A DNA stretch of 64,000 nt from Akkermansia sp. (GCA_030525455.1 JAUNER010000005.1:27063-91062), one strand, 5' to 3'. Numbered from the stretch's first letter, positions 53,390 to 62,322 are shown. Made by a program: numbers and translations. Notes: generated from the sequence alone by a model not told the origin.

Positions 53390-54163
53390 ATGTATCTTTT
53401 ATCTATTCCGGGGCGAGTCTTATTTTGCTTGGTTTTATCCGTTTTTTTTGTTTCTTGTGTTACAAAAAAATCTCGTTATTTACCTAAAGACACGCCTCTT
53501 GCTTTAGAACAGGAAAATTTACCTTTCCTTGAATCAGGCTTTGTTTATGTAGATACCGTTGCCCCCTTGGTTAAGGTAGATTTGATGTATGCCGGGAATG
53601 AGAATTTTGTGGGGCGACCACTTGCCGGTTATCGCGGTAAACGAGCAATTCTTCGCATTGAGGCAGCAGAGGCCTTGCGTCTTGTTTCTGAAGATTTAGC
53701 TACTAGCGGTTACACTTTGCTAATAAAGGATGCCTATCGTCCGCATACGGCAATGCTTGATGTTGCCGCTTGGGGTAAAGACATAAGCGACCAAAAAATG
53801 AAGGCTCTTTATTATCCTCATATTGATAAGAAAAAGATTTTTGAAGATAAATACATCAGAGACATTTCTGAGCACTCTCGCGGTGTAGCTGTAGATGTGA
53901 CTTTACTAGATTCCCTTACCGGGAAAGAACTTGATATGGGTGGTCGTGTTGATTTGCTGGACCCTAGCTCTGCTACAGATTCTAAGCTCGTGAGTGACCA
54001 AGTTTTTCGCAATCGTCAGTTGCTTAAAAATACGTTTCGTAAACATGGTTTTGCCAACTATGCCCCGGAATGGTGGCATTACCGCCTTATCAACGAACCG
54101 GAAAAAACACTCTATTTCTACTTCCCCCTTTGGGATGGAATGATACCGCGTCAGAAAAATTAG
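53390..54163 (+). CDS. D-alanyl-D-alanine dipeptidase, VanX-like lipoprotein
   Basis: 257 residues. The N-terminus is a lipoprotein signal (LVLSVFFVSCVTKKS, Cys near 24). The M15D zinc dipeptidase motifs are present: KDAYRPHTAML (Arg), SEHSRGVAVDVTL (SxHxxGxxxD, about 161-173) and PEWWHYRL (Glu and His, about 224-231). It cleaves D-Ala-D-Ala. In Gram-negatives such enzymes (DdpX) recycle the dipeptide from peptidoglycan in the periplasm, which is more likely here than vancomycin resistance, since no vanHA or vanRS genes accompany it. Confidence 0.9.
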   Translation: MYLLSIPGRVLFCLVLSVFFVSCVTKKSRYLPKDTPLALEQENLPFLESGFVYVDTVAPLVKVDLMYAGNENFVGRPLAGYRGKRAILRIEAAEALRLVSEDLATSGYTLLIKDAYRPHTAMLDVAAWGKDISDQKMKALYYPHIDKKKIFEDKYIRDISEHSRGVAVDVTLLDSLTGKELDMGGRVDLLDPSSATDSKLVSDQVFRNRQLLKNTFRKHGFANYAPEWWHYRLINEPEKTLYFYFPLWDGMIPRQKN

Positions 54164-54374
54164 GGCGTTTAAGTATGGAGCTTTTGGGGGGCTTATTTCA
54201 TTAAATTGTGAGCTGATTCTGCAAGAATCTATGCGGCGATATGGTATAAATTTACTTAATCCGGCATTAGGTGTGGGTGCTTCCTATTTGTGAATTTCTC
54301 TAGAAAATAAACTCAATTTATCGTTTTCTTCGCAGGTTGCGAATTTTATATCGGGTGCCGGTCTTGATTAAAAA

Positions 54375-55217
54375 GTGGATTTTGCTAGACTTCTCCTCCG
54401 TATGGGGAATATCCAATCATTTTGTCGCAAACTGACGACTCATCGCGTGTTCGAAATAGCTATCGTTGTCGTCATTCTTATTAACTCTCTGCTAATTGGG
54501 GTAGAAACTTATGCAACAAATCCCACGATTGCTTTTATACAAAAGTTTATCCTTGGCATCTTTACCCTCGAAATTCTCATGCGATATGTGGCTAGCGAAT
54601 GTAATAAGGAATTTTTCTCGAGCGGATGGAATGTTTTTGATTTATCCCTTGTACTCATCGGATATATCCCGGAAGCCTGGCTGGCTAACGCTTCCATAGC
54701 TATGGCACTTCGTGTCTTGCGAGTCTTTCGTGTCTTGCGATTGTTGCGAACCTCTCGCGAGATTAAACTTATTATTTCCGTTCTGGCTAAATCGGTCAGC
54801 TCACTTTTCTATAATTTAGTATTTTATTGCATTTTTCTCTATCTCTTTGCCATCATTGGCGTGACTCTCTTTAAGCTCCCGAATCCGGAACATTTACAGG
54901 GCGATGCCCTCGCTCGCTATGAGCTGTATATAGAAAATGCTCCCCATGCCCCGGGCAACGCCGCCGACCCCTACGGCTCACTAGACGAGTCTATGTTTAC
55001 ACTTTTCCGTGTAATGACAGGCGACGACTGGTCTGACGTCCGCTATAACCTCATCACAGCCAGTAACTATCACGTCGTTCAAATCTCTCCCACCGTCATC
55101 ACCTTTTACCATGTCCTCTGGTTCATCATCTCTGCTTTCCTCCTTCTAAACCTAGTAGTAGGTGCTATCCTCAATAACTACCAAGAAGTCATGAACTCTA
55201 TCAAAAAGGAGGAATAG
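54375..55217 (+). CDS. Voltage-gated cation channel, six-segment bacterial type
   Basis: 280 residues. Six membrane segments: S1-S3, the voltage sensor S4 with Arg every third residue (LRVLRVFRVLRLLRTSRE, about 112-129), S5, a pore loop and S6. The filter reads MTGDDWSDV (about 214-222), unlike the TLESW of bacterial sodium channels and closer to the acidic filters of calcium channels. The frame opens with GTG 54375; ATG 54402 (MGNIQSF) is a likely alternative start. It has no coiled-coil C-terminal tail of note beyond YQEVMNSIKKEE. Probably a tetrameric channel. Confidence 0.88.
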   Translation: MDFARLLLRMGNIQSFCRKLTTHRVFEIAIVVVILINSLLIGVETYATNPTIAFIQKFILGIFTLEILMRYVASECNKEFFSSGWNVFDLSLVLIGYIPEAWLANASIAMALRVLRVFRVLRLLRTSREIKLIISVLAKSVSSLFYNLVFYCIFLYLFAIIGVTLFKLPNPEHLQGDALARYELYIENAPHAPGNAADPYGSLDESMFTLFRVMTGDDWSDVRYNLITASNYHVVQISPTVITFYHVLWFIISAFLLLNLVVGAILNNYQEVMNSIKKEE

Positions 55218-55450
55218 AGCTGTTGCCCTTAATCTGAGATAATGTTCAGCTTATTTTAGTAAGATTTGTATCGATTTTACGGGAATATATGTGGCTGTGT
55301 TGAATAAAAAGACCTGATTAAGCAAAAAAAGCGATGACTAATGAATAAATTGTAAAGATTCTGAATGACTACGTAACCCGTAGGTCTATCGGTAAATCTT
55401 TCACTGATGAAGTTCCCCCCAAAATGTTTATTTACTTTGTCTTTTTTGCC

Positions 55451-55476
55451 TTGACAAAAAGGTAAACACATACAAT
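55451..55476 (+). promoter_or_regulatory. Weak promoter candidate of the PEP-CTERM protease gene
   Basis: A perfect TTGACA (55451-55456) with TACAAT 14 nt later, which is short. The -35 lies inside an inverted repeat, TTTGCCTT/AAGGTAAA, that may be an operator. Confidence 0.35.
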
Positions 55477-55498
55477 ATTCTGCGCCCTCTTGCATACT

Positions 55499-58400
55499 AT
55501 GAAATTTCATTTTTCTCCTCGATTTCAAAGTTGGGCTGTATTTCCCGTCGGGCTTGTATTCACGTTGACTACTACGCTTCATGCGGCAGTTATGCATTCG
55601 GATGTTTCACGCAACACTTATGTGGATTTTGCATCGAATTCCGGGCGTTTTGCTGTGGGGACAACCAATGCCTTGCTGGATTACATCCGGCAAAGAGATG
55701 GAGGTGTGCAAATAGAATATACATCTACCAGCGGTAAGAGCGAAACCCCATACACATTGCAGCATGGTATGGTTAGCTTCGATGCTGTATCAGATATAGG
55801 TAGTAGCACAGCCATTTCATATAATTATGTGGTGACTGCCGCACACCAGATGTCTGTTCCATATCCTACGTTTACAGCGAATGATTGGGGGATAGGTACG
55901 GAACGCAGTATCAAGTATATGGGAATTGAGGAGGGGTCTGCGTTTATTCACCAGATTTTTGGTGGCGATAGTGTTGCAACTGAGCAGGACTATAAAATTT
56001 CCAGGTTGAATAAATTGATTACGGATGTCGACCCAGCTACACTGTATACCGGAGATATCGACAAGGAGTTGAAAGCAACTGAGGCATTGGTGTATCATGT
56101 AGGCGGAGGCACTCAGATGGTATGGGATAAGGATGGTAATGCAACTGAGGTGAATTACGGTGGTTTGTTTACTGTGGGGGGGATAGGATATGTCAGTGAT
56201 GTGGTTGAGGTTAGCGATGATTTCTCTCGGGTGTATGTGACAACCGCTCAAAATACTGCCAGTGGAGGTGCAAGCGAAAAAACACCTTTACCGTTTGGCT
56301 CGCAGGGGGCGGATTCCGGCAGTCCTTATTTTGTGTGGGATACTGAGAGCAATAGTTTTCAGTTCATGATGGAACATATCGGAACTAATGGTGCTACCTA
56401 TAAGCGTGGTGGTTCAGCAGCAGGGTGGACTCAAGCGCAAATGAATGCCGATAATGTCTACGTCAATATGGCTATGGTGGAAGGCGCTCTTAGGATTGAA
56501 GGGGCGGAGGCGACCGAGGACGGAGGCACGACTGATACCATCAATGGCCAGGAGGTAACAGTAAATCCAGCGATGGGATATCTGAGGCATGATGGGGGGA
56601 ATTTGGTTTATGATAAGATTAATTGGGAAAGTGTGACCTTCAGGGCTGTTGAAACAGGGTTTCATACTTGGAAAGATTTGTCGTCATTGAAGAATAATGA
56701 TAATTGGTATGGTTACGGCAATGAATATCTGAATGCAAGGCCCAGTGTTACGTTTGATGATAATGACAATCCCATTGTCGAGACGAAAGAAATTACTTAT
56801 GCTAAGTTGTTTCAGACACAAAATTTGGTGCTTCTGGCTGACGGAGATGGTGCTTCTTACAACGTAGATGTAACCAAGGATACCGATTTAGGATTGGGGT
56901 ACATGCATTTTGCGGCCAATGGTCACAAGGATGTGGTTTTCAATGTCAACCCGGCCGGCAGTAATCAATTAAACTCGGCCGGTTATGTGGTAGATGCCGG
57001 AGTGCAGGTGAATGTAAGCCTACGTAATTCCGATACTAACTATATGCGTGAGTGGCGTAAGGTTGGCGAAGGCACGCTAAATATCTGCGGTACGGGTAAT
57101 AATGAGATATTTCTCAATGTGGGGGGCAAGGGTGAGACATTGCTAAATCAGCAATTAGGCTATGCCGCCTACAATGTGTTGGTGAATACCGGTTCTACGG
57201 TAAAGATTGCCAATATAGGACAGATTTTCCGTGACCTTACGTTCGGCAATGGTGGAGGTACACTAGATATGAATGGTCAGTCGATGGATTGGTACCTGAG
57301 CAGCGGGGAAAAGAGAGATGGCTTTACTATTCAGGCACTTACGGAAGAAGCTGTAATTGCCAACAGCTCAGCAGAGCATTCTTCTCTTACTTTTATGGAG
57401 GAGGGCTCACAGAAATTTGCCGGCTCTTTCGCAGATTGTGGGGGAACGTCATCATTGGGTATAAGCTATGCCGGTGGCGGCACCTGGGAGTTGAATGGCA
57501 TACGAACCCAACTGCTCCATGAAAAGAGTGGACTCACTGTGCAAAACGGTACGGTTAAACTGGCCGGCACGCTGACCGTGCATGGATACGGAAGCTCTAG
57601 TACATCAAAGGATGTTGTGAACTTTTCCACCCGGGAGAATGATTGGCACTATGCGGATGCTACTATGAATGTCACTGTGAAGAATGGGGCAATCTTTGAG
57701 CTTGAAAGTCACGCTCGTCTTATCGGTACGGTAACAGTAGAGAGCGGGGGTAAGTATATCATACACGAGGGAGTACAGTATGCTCAGGAGTACATAGAAG
57801 GTGGAGAAAAACTTCAATCCACAGCAGAGATATCAGACTTCTATGGTCATAAGGGTAGTGTGAAGCTGGGGGAAAATGCATCACTTTCCTGGCAACGCGG
57901 TCAAACTGAGGTCGCTACAATGATTACCACAAATAGAGAGGGGGCTCTTACCAATGTGGAATCCTATATAGATTCTGAAAAATTCCTACGCTTGATTGCA
58001 GCTAATGATAAGGAGGCTTCTATACAGGGAGCTTCCGTAATTCTGAATGATGGTGTTACGTTGGAATTGTCAGATGTAGTCGTGGATTCCGGTAGTTCGA
58101 TTACAACGGATGGTAATGCAATAGTATCTATGCAAGGTAGTACCTTGGTGCTTACAGAGAGCAGTACTGATATTCTTCAGTCCTACTCTGTTCTTGGCGA
58201 TGAGGTATTGAAACAATATGGCAACTCTGAAAACACTTTCCTTTTAAGTTCTGATACTCAGGTGCTGAATCTGAAAACAAATATCCTGACCGGAGCCTTA
58301 TCCATTGACGGGAGTAGCTTGATGCTGGATTTCCGTGAGCTGGGAACATTGCCTTCATTTGGGGTAGTGTGTTTGGAGTTTGACGAGGAGATTGTCTTTA

Positions 58401-58567
58401 CGAATCCCGATGATTTTGAAGTGTATGCCCTAACGGGAAGTGACACTCTGACTGCTTTCTATGATTCGGGAAATGCGAACTATATGTACTTTGTTATCCC
58501 GGAACCGAGTGCATCTGCTTTGAGTTTGTTGGCGTTGGTTGCTTTTGTCCTTCGCCGTCGTAAGTAA
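55499..58567 (+). CDS. Large exported S6-type serine protease with passenger-like region and PEP-CTERM anchor
   Basis: 1022 residues from ATG 55499; TTG 55490 is upstream in frame. A signal peptide (about 1-30) is followed by a chymotrypsin-like domain resembling IgA protease/SPATE: NYVVTAAH (His about 117), EQDYKISRLN (candidate Asp), and GADSGSPYF (Ser about 273). A long beta-helix-like passenger with Gly/Asn/Val repeats fills about 350-990. The C-terminus is a sorting signal: VIPEPSASALSLLALVAFVLRRRK reads PEP, hydrophobic span, basic end. No autotransporter barrel is seen; anchoring likely uses an exosortase encoded elsewhere. Confidence 0.85.
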   Translation: MKFHFSPRFQSWAVFPVGLVFTLTTTLHAAVMHSDVSRNTYVDFASNSGRFAVGTTNALLDYIRQRDGGVQIEYTSTSGKSETPYTLQHGMVSFDAVSDIGSSTAISYNYVVTAAHQMSVPYPTFTANDWGIGTERSIKYMGIEEGSAFIHQIFGGDSVATEQDYKISRLNKLITDVDPATLYTGDIDKELKATEALVYHVGGGTQMVWDKDGNATEVNYGGLFTVGGIGYVSDVVEVSDDFSRVYVTTAQNTASGGASEKTPLPFGSQGADSGSPYFVWDTESNSFQFMMEHIGTNGATYKRGGSAAGWTQAQMNADNVYVNMAMVEGALRIEGAEATEDGGTTDTINGQEVTVNPAMGYLRHDGGNLVYDKINWESVTFRAVETGFHTWKDLSSLKNNDNWYGYGNEYLNARPSVTFDDNDNPIVETKEITYAKLFQTQNLVLLADGDGASYNVDVTKDTDLGLGYMHFAANGHKDVVFNVNPAGSNQLNSAGYVVDAGVQVNVSLRNSDTNYMREWRKVGEGTLNICGTGNNEIFLNVGGKGETLLNQQLGYAAYNVLVNTGSTVKIANIGQIFRDLTFGNGGGTLDMNGQSMDWYLSSGEKRDGFTIQALTEEAVIANSSAEHSSLTFMEEGSQKFAGSFADCGGTSSLGISYAGGGTWELNGIRTQLLHEKSGLTVQNGTVKLAGTLTVHGYGSSSTSKDVVNFSTRENDWHYADATMNVTVKNGAIFELESHARLIGTVTVESGGKYIIHEGVQYAQEYIEGGEKLQSTAEISDFYGHKGSVKLGENASLSWQRGQTEVATMITTNREGALTNVESYIDSEKFLRLIAANDKEASIQGASVILNDGVTLELSDVVVDSGSSITTDGNAIVSMQGSTLVLTESSTDILQSYSVLGDEVLKQYGNSENTFLLSSDTQVLNLKTNILTGALSIDGSSLMLDFRELGTLPSFGVVCLEFDEEIVFTNPDDFEVYALTGSDTLTAFYDSGNANYMYFVIPEPSASALSLLALVAFVLRRRK

Positions 58568-58621
58568 TAAACATCTGCAAATTACCACGTCATTTGTTGG
58601 TGGGGTAGAACTCCGCAAGCA

Positions 58622-58655
58622 AAAAAGTCACCGTCGTTAAGATGGTGACTTTTTC
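58622..58655 (+). terminator. Intrinsic terminator of the PEP-CTERM protease gene
   Basis: AAAAAGTCACC pairs with GGTGACTTTTT (11 bp) around an 11-nt loop; it lies 54 nt after the stop. Confidence 0.9.
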
Positions 58656-58979
58656 TGCATACTGATAGAAGCAGAATAAAACAAAAAACATATTGCAATT
58701 ATTGTTTTTTAGTTCGTTGTATTGTGCGGGAAATTTTTTAAGTACGCTTATGAAGAGTTTTTTTCATCGAATTTCGCCACATTGCTGTACATGGTGGGTG
58801 AGTTGGTGCAATTGTAAATGCAATGGCGGTGACACTATGTCAACTAGTGTGGTTGATTTGTAATTTTTTCGGCAACGATGAAACGGGGCAGTTTGCTCAG
58901 CAATCGGAATCAGCTGGATTGACGATATTTGGGTTCCCCTGCCCCTTTTTTGAGGGCAGGGGATGAGGAAGAGTAGAGT
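58656..58979. other. Intergenic stretch between protease and transporter genes
   Basis: Holds a short Cys-rich frame (58750-58863) and a hairpin 58936-58962 (CCCCTGCCC with GGGCAGGGG) just after the transporter stop. The hairpin has a T-rich loop but no T-run on the minus strand, so it is not a typical terminator for it. Confidence 0.5.
58750..58863 (+). CDS. Possible 37-residue Cys/Trp-rich peptide
   Basis: ATG 58750 to TAA 58861-58863. The peptide has Cys at 12, 13, 20, 22 and 24 and Trp at 15, 16 and 19 (core CCTWWVSWCNCKC). No Shine-Dalgarno sequence or good promoter is seen. A short frame in an intergenic region can easily arise by chance; the Cys spacing is the only reason to list it. 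Confidence 0.2.
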   Translation: MKSFFHRISPHCCTWWVSWCNCKCNGGDTMSTSVVDL

Positions 58980-60896
58980 TTATCTTTCTGAGGAAAGATG
59001 GGTGGTGGGGGTGGAGGATGATGGGGATTTTTCTAGAGGGTAGAGGATGCCTATGAATAGGGTAAAGGCAATCCAGAGGAGGATGTTAAGAGGAAGACCC
59101 ACTTTTACAAAGTCTTTGAATTTATAGCCCCCGGCGTTGTAGACGTAGGTATTCGTTTGGTAGCCGATGGGTGTGGCGAAGCTGGCACTGGCACCGAACA
59201 TAACGGCTAAGATGAAGGGGATGGGATTGACATCGAACTGGAGAGCCATTTCGTAAGATAAGGGCCCCATGATAGCGGCCACGGCATTATTTGAAACCAT
59301 TTCTGTGAGGACAGAGCAGAGAAGATAAAGGGCAGAAATGGCAAATAGACAGCCTAAGGGACCAATCATATCAACGACATTGAAAGCAATGGTTTTCGCC
59401 AGCCCTGTGGAGCTCATGGCATTCCCCACGCAGAGCATCCCCAGAATGAGGAAGATAATGCTCCAGTCGACAGCTTGGTAGGCTTCTTTGGGTTTGATAC
59501 AGCCTGCCATGATGACGATGAGAGCACCGATGTAAGCGAGGTAGAATGAGTTGAAATGGGAGAAGAAAGCAAAGAATTCGCCGTAGTTTTTCAGAGAGCC
59601 GAGGAGACCGACGATGATAAACATAGCCATGGCAAAGATGGCCCAGCCGCGTTTTTTGCGATTAAGAGACTCTGCTTGGGTGGTACTGAGAGGGATGATT
59701 CTGTTTTTGGAAAGGATGCGGGACATCCCTTCCTGAGGACCTTCGAGTAAGAGAGTATCACCGGCAGAGAGGATGGTATCCGGTCCCATATCTGTGATGT
59801 TTTTCCCCTGACGGTGGATAGCTAAAATAAAGATATTGAATTTTTGGCGGAGTTTAAGTTCCTTTAGAGGGATGCCGACAAATTCGGAATTGGTCACAAT
59901 CATGCCCTCGACGATTTGGACGTCGCGTTGTTCCATGGTTTCCAGACCGCGAGAGTCATCCCAGCCGAGGTCGATGCCCTTAGCGTCGCGGACTTGGTTG
60001 ATTTTTTTTGCACCGCAGAGGAAAAGGATGCGGTCACCTTCCATGAGGGTGATGTTATGTAGTTCCTCCTGCATAGAAAACCCACGGCGACGAACTTCTA
60101 CGATTTTCACGCCAATGAGTTCGGTACGCATGAGTTCGGAGGCGGTGATGCCGACGTGGGGGGAATTTTTTGGAATTCGTACCTGGAGCAGAAAATCTCG
60201 ATGAATAGAATTTGGGAGTAAAGTAGAAAGAGTTGGACGATCCGGGAGCCACTTTCGACCAATGGTCCAGAGGAAAGTAAGCCCGATGATACCATAAATC
60301 AACCCCATAGGAGTGAGAGTAAACATACTGATGTCATTGACACCGAGCTTTTGGACACTCCCGAAAACGATAAGGTTTGTGGAAGTACCGACGAGAGTAC
60401 AAGTACCGCCCAGGATGGTGGCGTATGAGAGAGGGATGAGGAGTTTAGAAGCGGCGATGTTATGGTCGCGGCAGAAAGCCATAATGATAGGCATGAGAAT
60501 CACAACGACCGGAGTATTATTCACAAACGGTGAAACAGCAAAAGCCCCGAGAGTGATGATAATGAGAGAGGGAAATTCTCTTCCCTTTGCCACTTTATTG
60601 AAAAGTTTAGAAAGGTCGGCAATGATGCCGGTGCGTTCTAGTGCCGCACTGAGAATGAACATACAAACCACAGTCAGAGGACCACTATTGGCAAAACTGC
60701 CAATAACGTCTTTAGAGCTGAGAATCCCCGTCAGCATGAGAATGGCTGTACTGGCAAGGGCTGTGATTTCTACAGGGAACCATTCTTTAACAAAACTAAT
60801 AAATATAAGGATAAGCAAAATGCCGACAACCCATTGCTGAGCTATTGGGGAATCAAGCCAGCCTAAAATAAAAGGTGAAGAAATCAGACTTGTCAT
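58980..60896 (-). CDS. SLC13/DASS-type transporter with two TrkA-C domains
   Basis: 638 residues with about ten to twelve membrane segments in two blocks. The first has NSGPLTVVCMFILSAALERTG and SPFVNNTPVVVILMP; the second has MVSNNAVAAIMGPLSYEMALQ and GASASFATPIGYQTNTYVYN. The paired SNT/NNT motifs mark the divalent anion:sodium symporter fold. Between them are two RCK-C/TrkA-C domains (about 225-395), seen in a subset of this family. The substrate may be a dicarboxylate, sulfate or similar anion; it cannot be told from sequence. Single-gene unit. Confidence 0.9.
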   Translation of the reverse strand: MTSLISSPFILGWLDSPIAQQWVVGILLILIFISFVKEWFPVEITALASTAILMLTGILSSKDVIGSFANSGPLTVVCMFILSAALERTGIIADLSKLFNKVAKGREFPSLIIITLGAFAVSPFVNNTPVVVILMPIIMAFCRDHNIAASKLLIPLSYATILGGTCTLVGTSTNLIVFGSVQKLGVNDISMFTLTPMGLIYGIIGLTFLWTIGRKWLPDRPTLSTLLPNSIHRDFLLQVRIPKNSPHVGITASELMRTELIGVKIVEVRRRGFSMQEELHNITLMEGDRILFLCGAKKINQVRDAKGIDLGWDDSRGLETMEQRDVQIVEGMIVTNSEFVGIPLKELKLRQKFNIFILAIHRQGKNITDMGPDTILSAGDTLLLEGPQEGMSRILSKNRIIPLSTTQAESLNRKKRGWAIFAMAMFIIVGLLGSLKNYGEFFAFFSHFNSFYLAYIGALIVIMAGCIKPKEAYQAVDWSIIFLILGMLCVGNAMSSTGLAKTIAFNVVDMIGPLGCLFAISALYLLCSVLTEMVSNNAVAAIMGPLSYEMALQFDVNPIPFILAVMFGASASFATPIGYQTNTYVYNAGGYKFKDFVKVGLPLNILLWIAFTLFIGILYPLEKSPSSSTPTTHLSSER

Positions 60897-60992
60897 GATG
60901 GTTCTTTTCTGTCTGTGAAATGAGCTACTTTCTAGTACAGATTTGCACGGGGGCTGTCAAGTTGCTAAGGTGTACTAATCCGGCAAAATTGG

Positions 60993-61020
60993 TTGAAAAA
61001 TTCTCTGTGTTGATTAGTAT
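60993..61020 (+). promoter_or_regulatory. Predicted near-leaderless promoter of gluQ
   Basis: TTGAAA (60993-60998), 16-nt spacer, TAGTAT (61015-61020), then 8 nt to ATG 61029. The -10 lies in the loop of an inverted repeat GTTGAT/ATCAAC (61009-61027). Confidence 0.4.
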
Positions 61021-61028
61021 CATCAACG

Positions 61029-61904
61029 ATGAGTATGCCCATCGTTACCAGATTTGCCCCTAGCCCCACAGGCGACTTGCATTTGGGGCATGCCTTAGCT
61101 GCTTATGTAGCCCGAACCATGGCTGATAATTATGGTGGACGTTGCTACTTACGCATGGAAGATATAGACACCACCCGATGTAGACCGCAGTACATGGACG
61201 CAATTGTTGAGGATTTGGCATGGTTGGGTATTAGTTTTGAACAGGAAATAGTTATTCAGTCCAAACGCTTCTGTAAATATGCCGAAGCCTTAGAAAAACT
61301 GCGGCAACTTGGTGTGCTGTATCCGTGTTTTTGTACAAGAAAAGAAGTAGCCGCTGAAATAGCCGCTATGGGGGGAGCTCCTCAAGGGGAACAGATAGAT
61401 ATTTACCCCGGCACGTGTCGCAAACTCACACATGAACATAGAGCAGAACTACTGCAGAGCGGTAAGCCCTACTGCTGGCGATTGGATTGTCGAGCCGCGG
61501 CAAAGCTCACCGGACCACTCGAGTGGATTGATTTGCGTTTTGGGAAGCAACTCTGTCGCCCTGAATTACTAGGCGATGTCATTTTGGCCCGGAAAGATTG
61601 TCCCACTAGTTACCACATAGCTGTAGTCGTAGACGATGCCGCCCAAGGGGTCACCCATGTAACACGAGGCAAAGACCTATTTAGTGTCACCGGGGTACAT
61701 AGAACTCTACAAGCTCTACTTGAGTTGCCTGTACCCTTATGGTATCATCATGAGTTGGTGTGTGATGAGCAGGGGAAAAGACTGGCGAAACGAGATAAAG
61801 CCCGAAGTCTGAGAGAAATGCGAGAAGCCGGAATGAGCCCGGCAGACGTGCTTCGTCTTTTAGACGGCTTTATTCCCAGAGAGAACGAAGCGGACGCCCT
61901 TTGA
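61029..61904 (+). CDS. gluQ: Glutamyl-Q tRNA(Asp) synthetase
   Basis: 291 residues, the length of GluQRS. It is a truncated GluRS paralogue with no anticodon-binding domain: RFAPSPTGDLHLGHA (HIGH site, about 8-22), the zinc region YPCFCTRKEVAAE ... YPGTCR, and KRLAKRDKA (KMSKS-like, about 252). It activates Glu and attaches it to queuosine in the tRNA(Asp) anticodon. queD at 40759 makes the queuosine precursor, so the two genes fit one pathway. The last 35 bp overlap a convergent gene. Confidence 0.95.
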   Translation: MSMPIVTRFAPSPTGDLHLGHALAAYVARTMADNYGGRCYLRMEDIDTTRCRPQYMDAIVEDLAWLGISFEQEIVIQSKRFCKYAEALEKLRQLGVLYPCFCTRKEVAAEIAAMGGAPQGEQIDIYPGTCRKLTHEHRAELLQSGKPYCWRLDCRAAAKLTGPLEWIDLRFGKQLCRPELLGDVILARKDCPTSYHIAVVVDDAAQGVTHVTRGKDLFSVTGVHRTLQALLELPVPLWYHHELVCDEQGKRLAKRDKARSLREMREAGMSPADVLRLLDGFIPRENEADAL

Positions 61905-62322
61905 CGCAAAGCCAGGCTAGTCTGCCCATGATAAGAAGTAGAGCGAGTTGTAAAAGTTTGACACATAGAGCATATCCCCATCCGAACCAAGGGAGATAAG
62001 GAATTGGGAAGTAGCCGTGTGACGCCAAAGATGAGGGAATAACTGCAAGAAGCAGGAAACATACAAAGTAAACAGCTAAATAATAAGCCACATATTCAAG
62101 TACAAAGCGGATACTCTGAGAGCTTAAAAAACGCTGATAGCCTTGATTAAGCCCCAGCTTACTCATCAGATAAACAAGGGCAATATATAAACAAGGTGAA
62201 AGAAACACAATTACCGGGAAATACCCCTTATCAAAAATCACGGTAAGAGGCATGGCACAAAGACCTGCCCCCAGCCAAGACCCTGATGTGGCAGGGCAAT
62301 TCTCTGAGGATGAATCCGGCAT
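61870..62322 (-). CDS. Small membrane protein
   Basis: 150 residues with about three to four hydrophobic segments (IFDKGYFPVIVFLSPCLYIA, YVAYYLAVYFVCFLLLAVI, GYALCVKLLQLALLLIMG). No recognised family. The 3' end overlaps gluQ by 35 bp in convergent orientation. It follows the lipoprotein gene by 12 nt and is the last gene of the aroD-menA group. A short leader peptide before the first membrane segment contains Cys residues, so the start could be further in (Met24). Confidence 0.55.
   Translation of the reverse strand: MPDSSSENCPATSGSWLGAGLCAMPLTVIFDKGYFPVIVFLSPCLYIALVYLMSKLGLNQGYQRFLSSQSIRFVLEYVAYYLAVYFVCFLLLAVIPSSLASHGYFPIPYLPWFGWGYALCVKLLQLALLLIMGRLAWLCVKGRPLRSLWE

Noticed and set aside
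53390..54163. Vancomycin resistance gene
   Set aside because: Only the VanX-like part is present, exported as a lipoprotein; vanH, vanA and regulator genes are missing.
55277..55597. 106-codon minus-strand frame before the protease gene
   Set aside because: It overlaps the promoter and signal peptide of a well-supported gene; its composition shows no domain.
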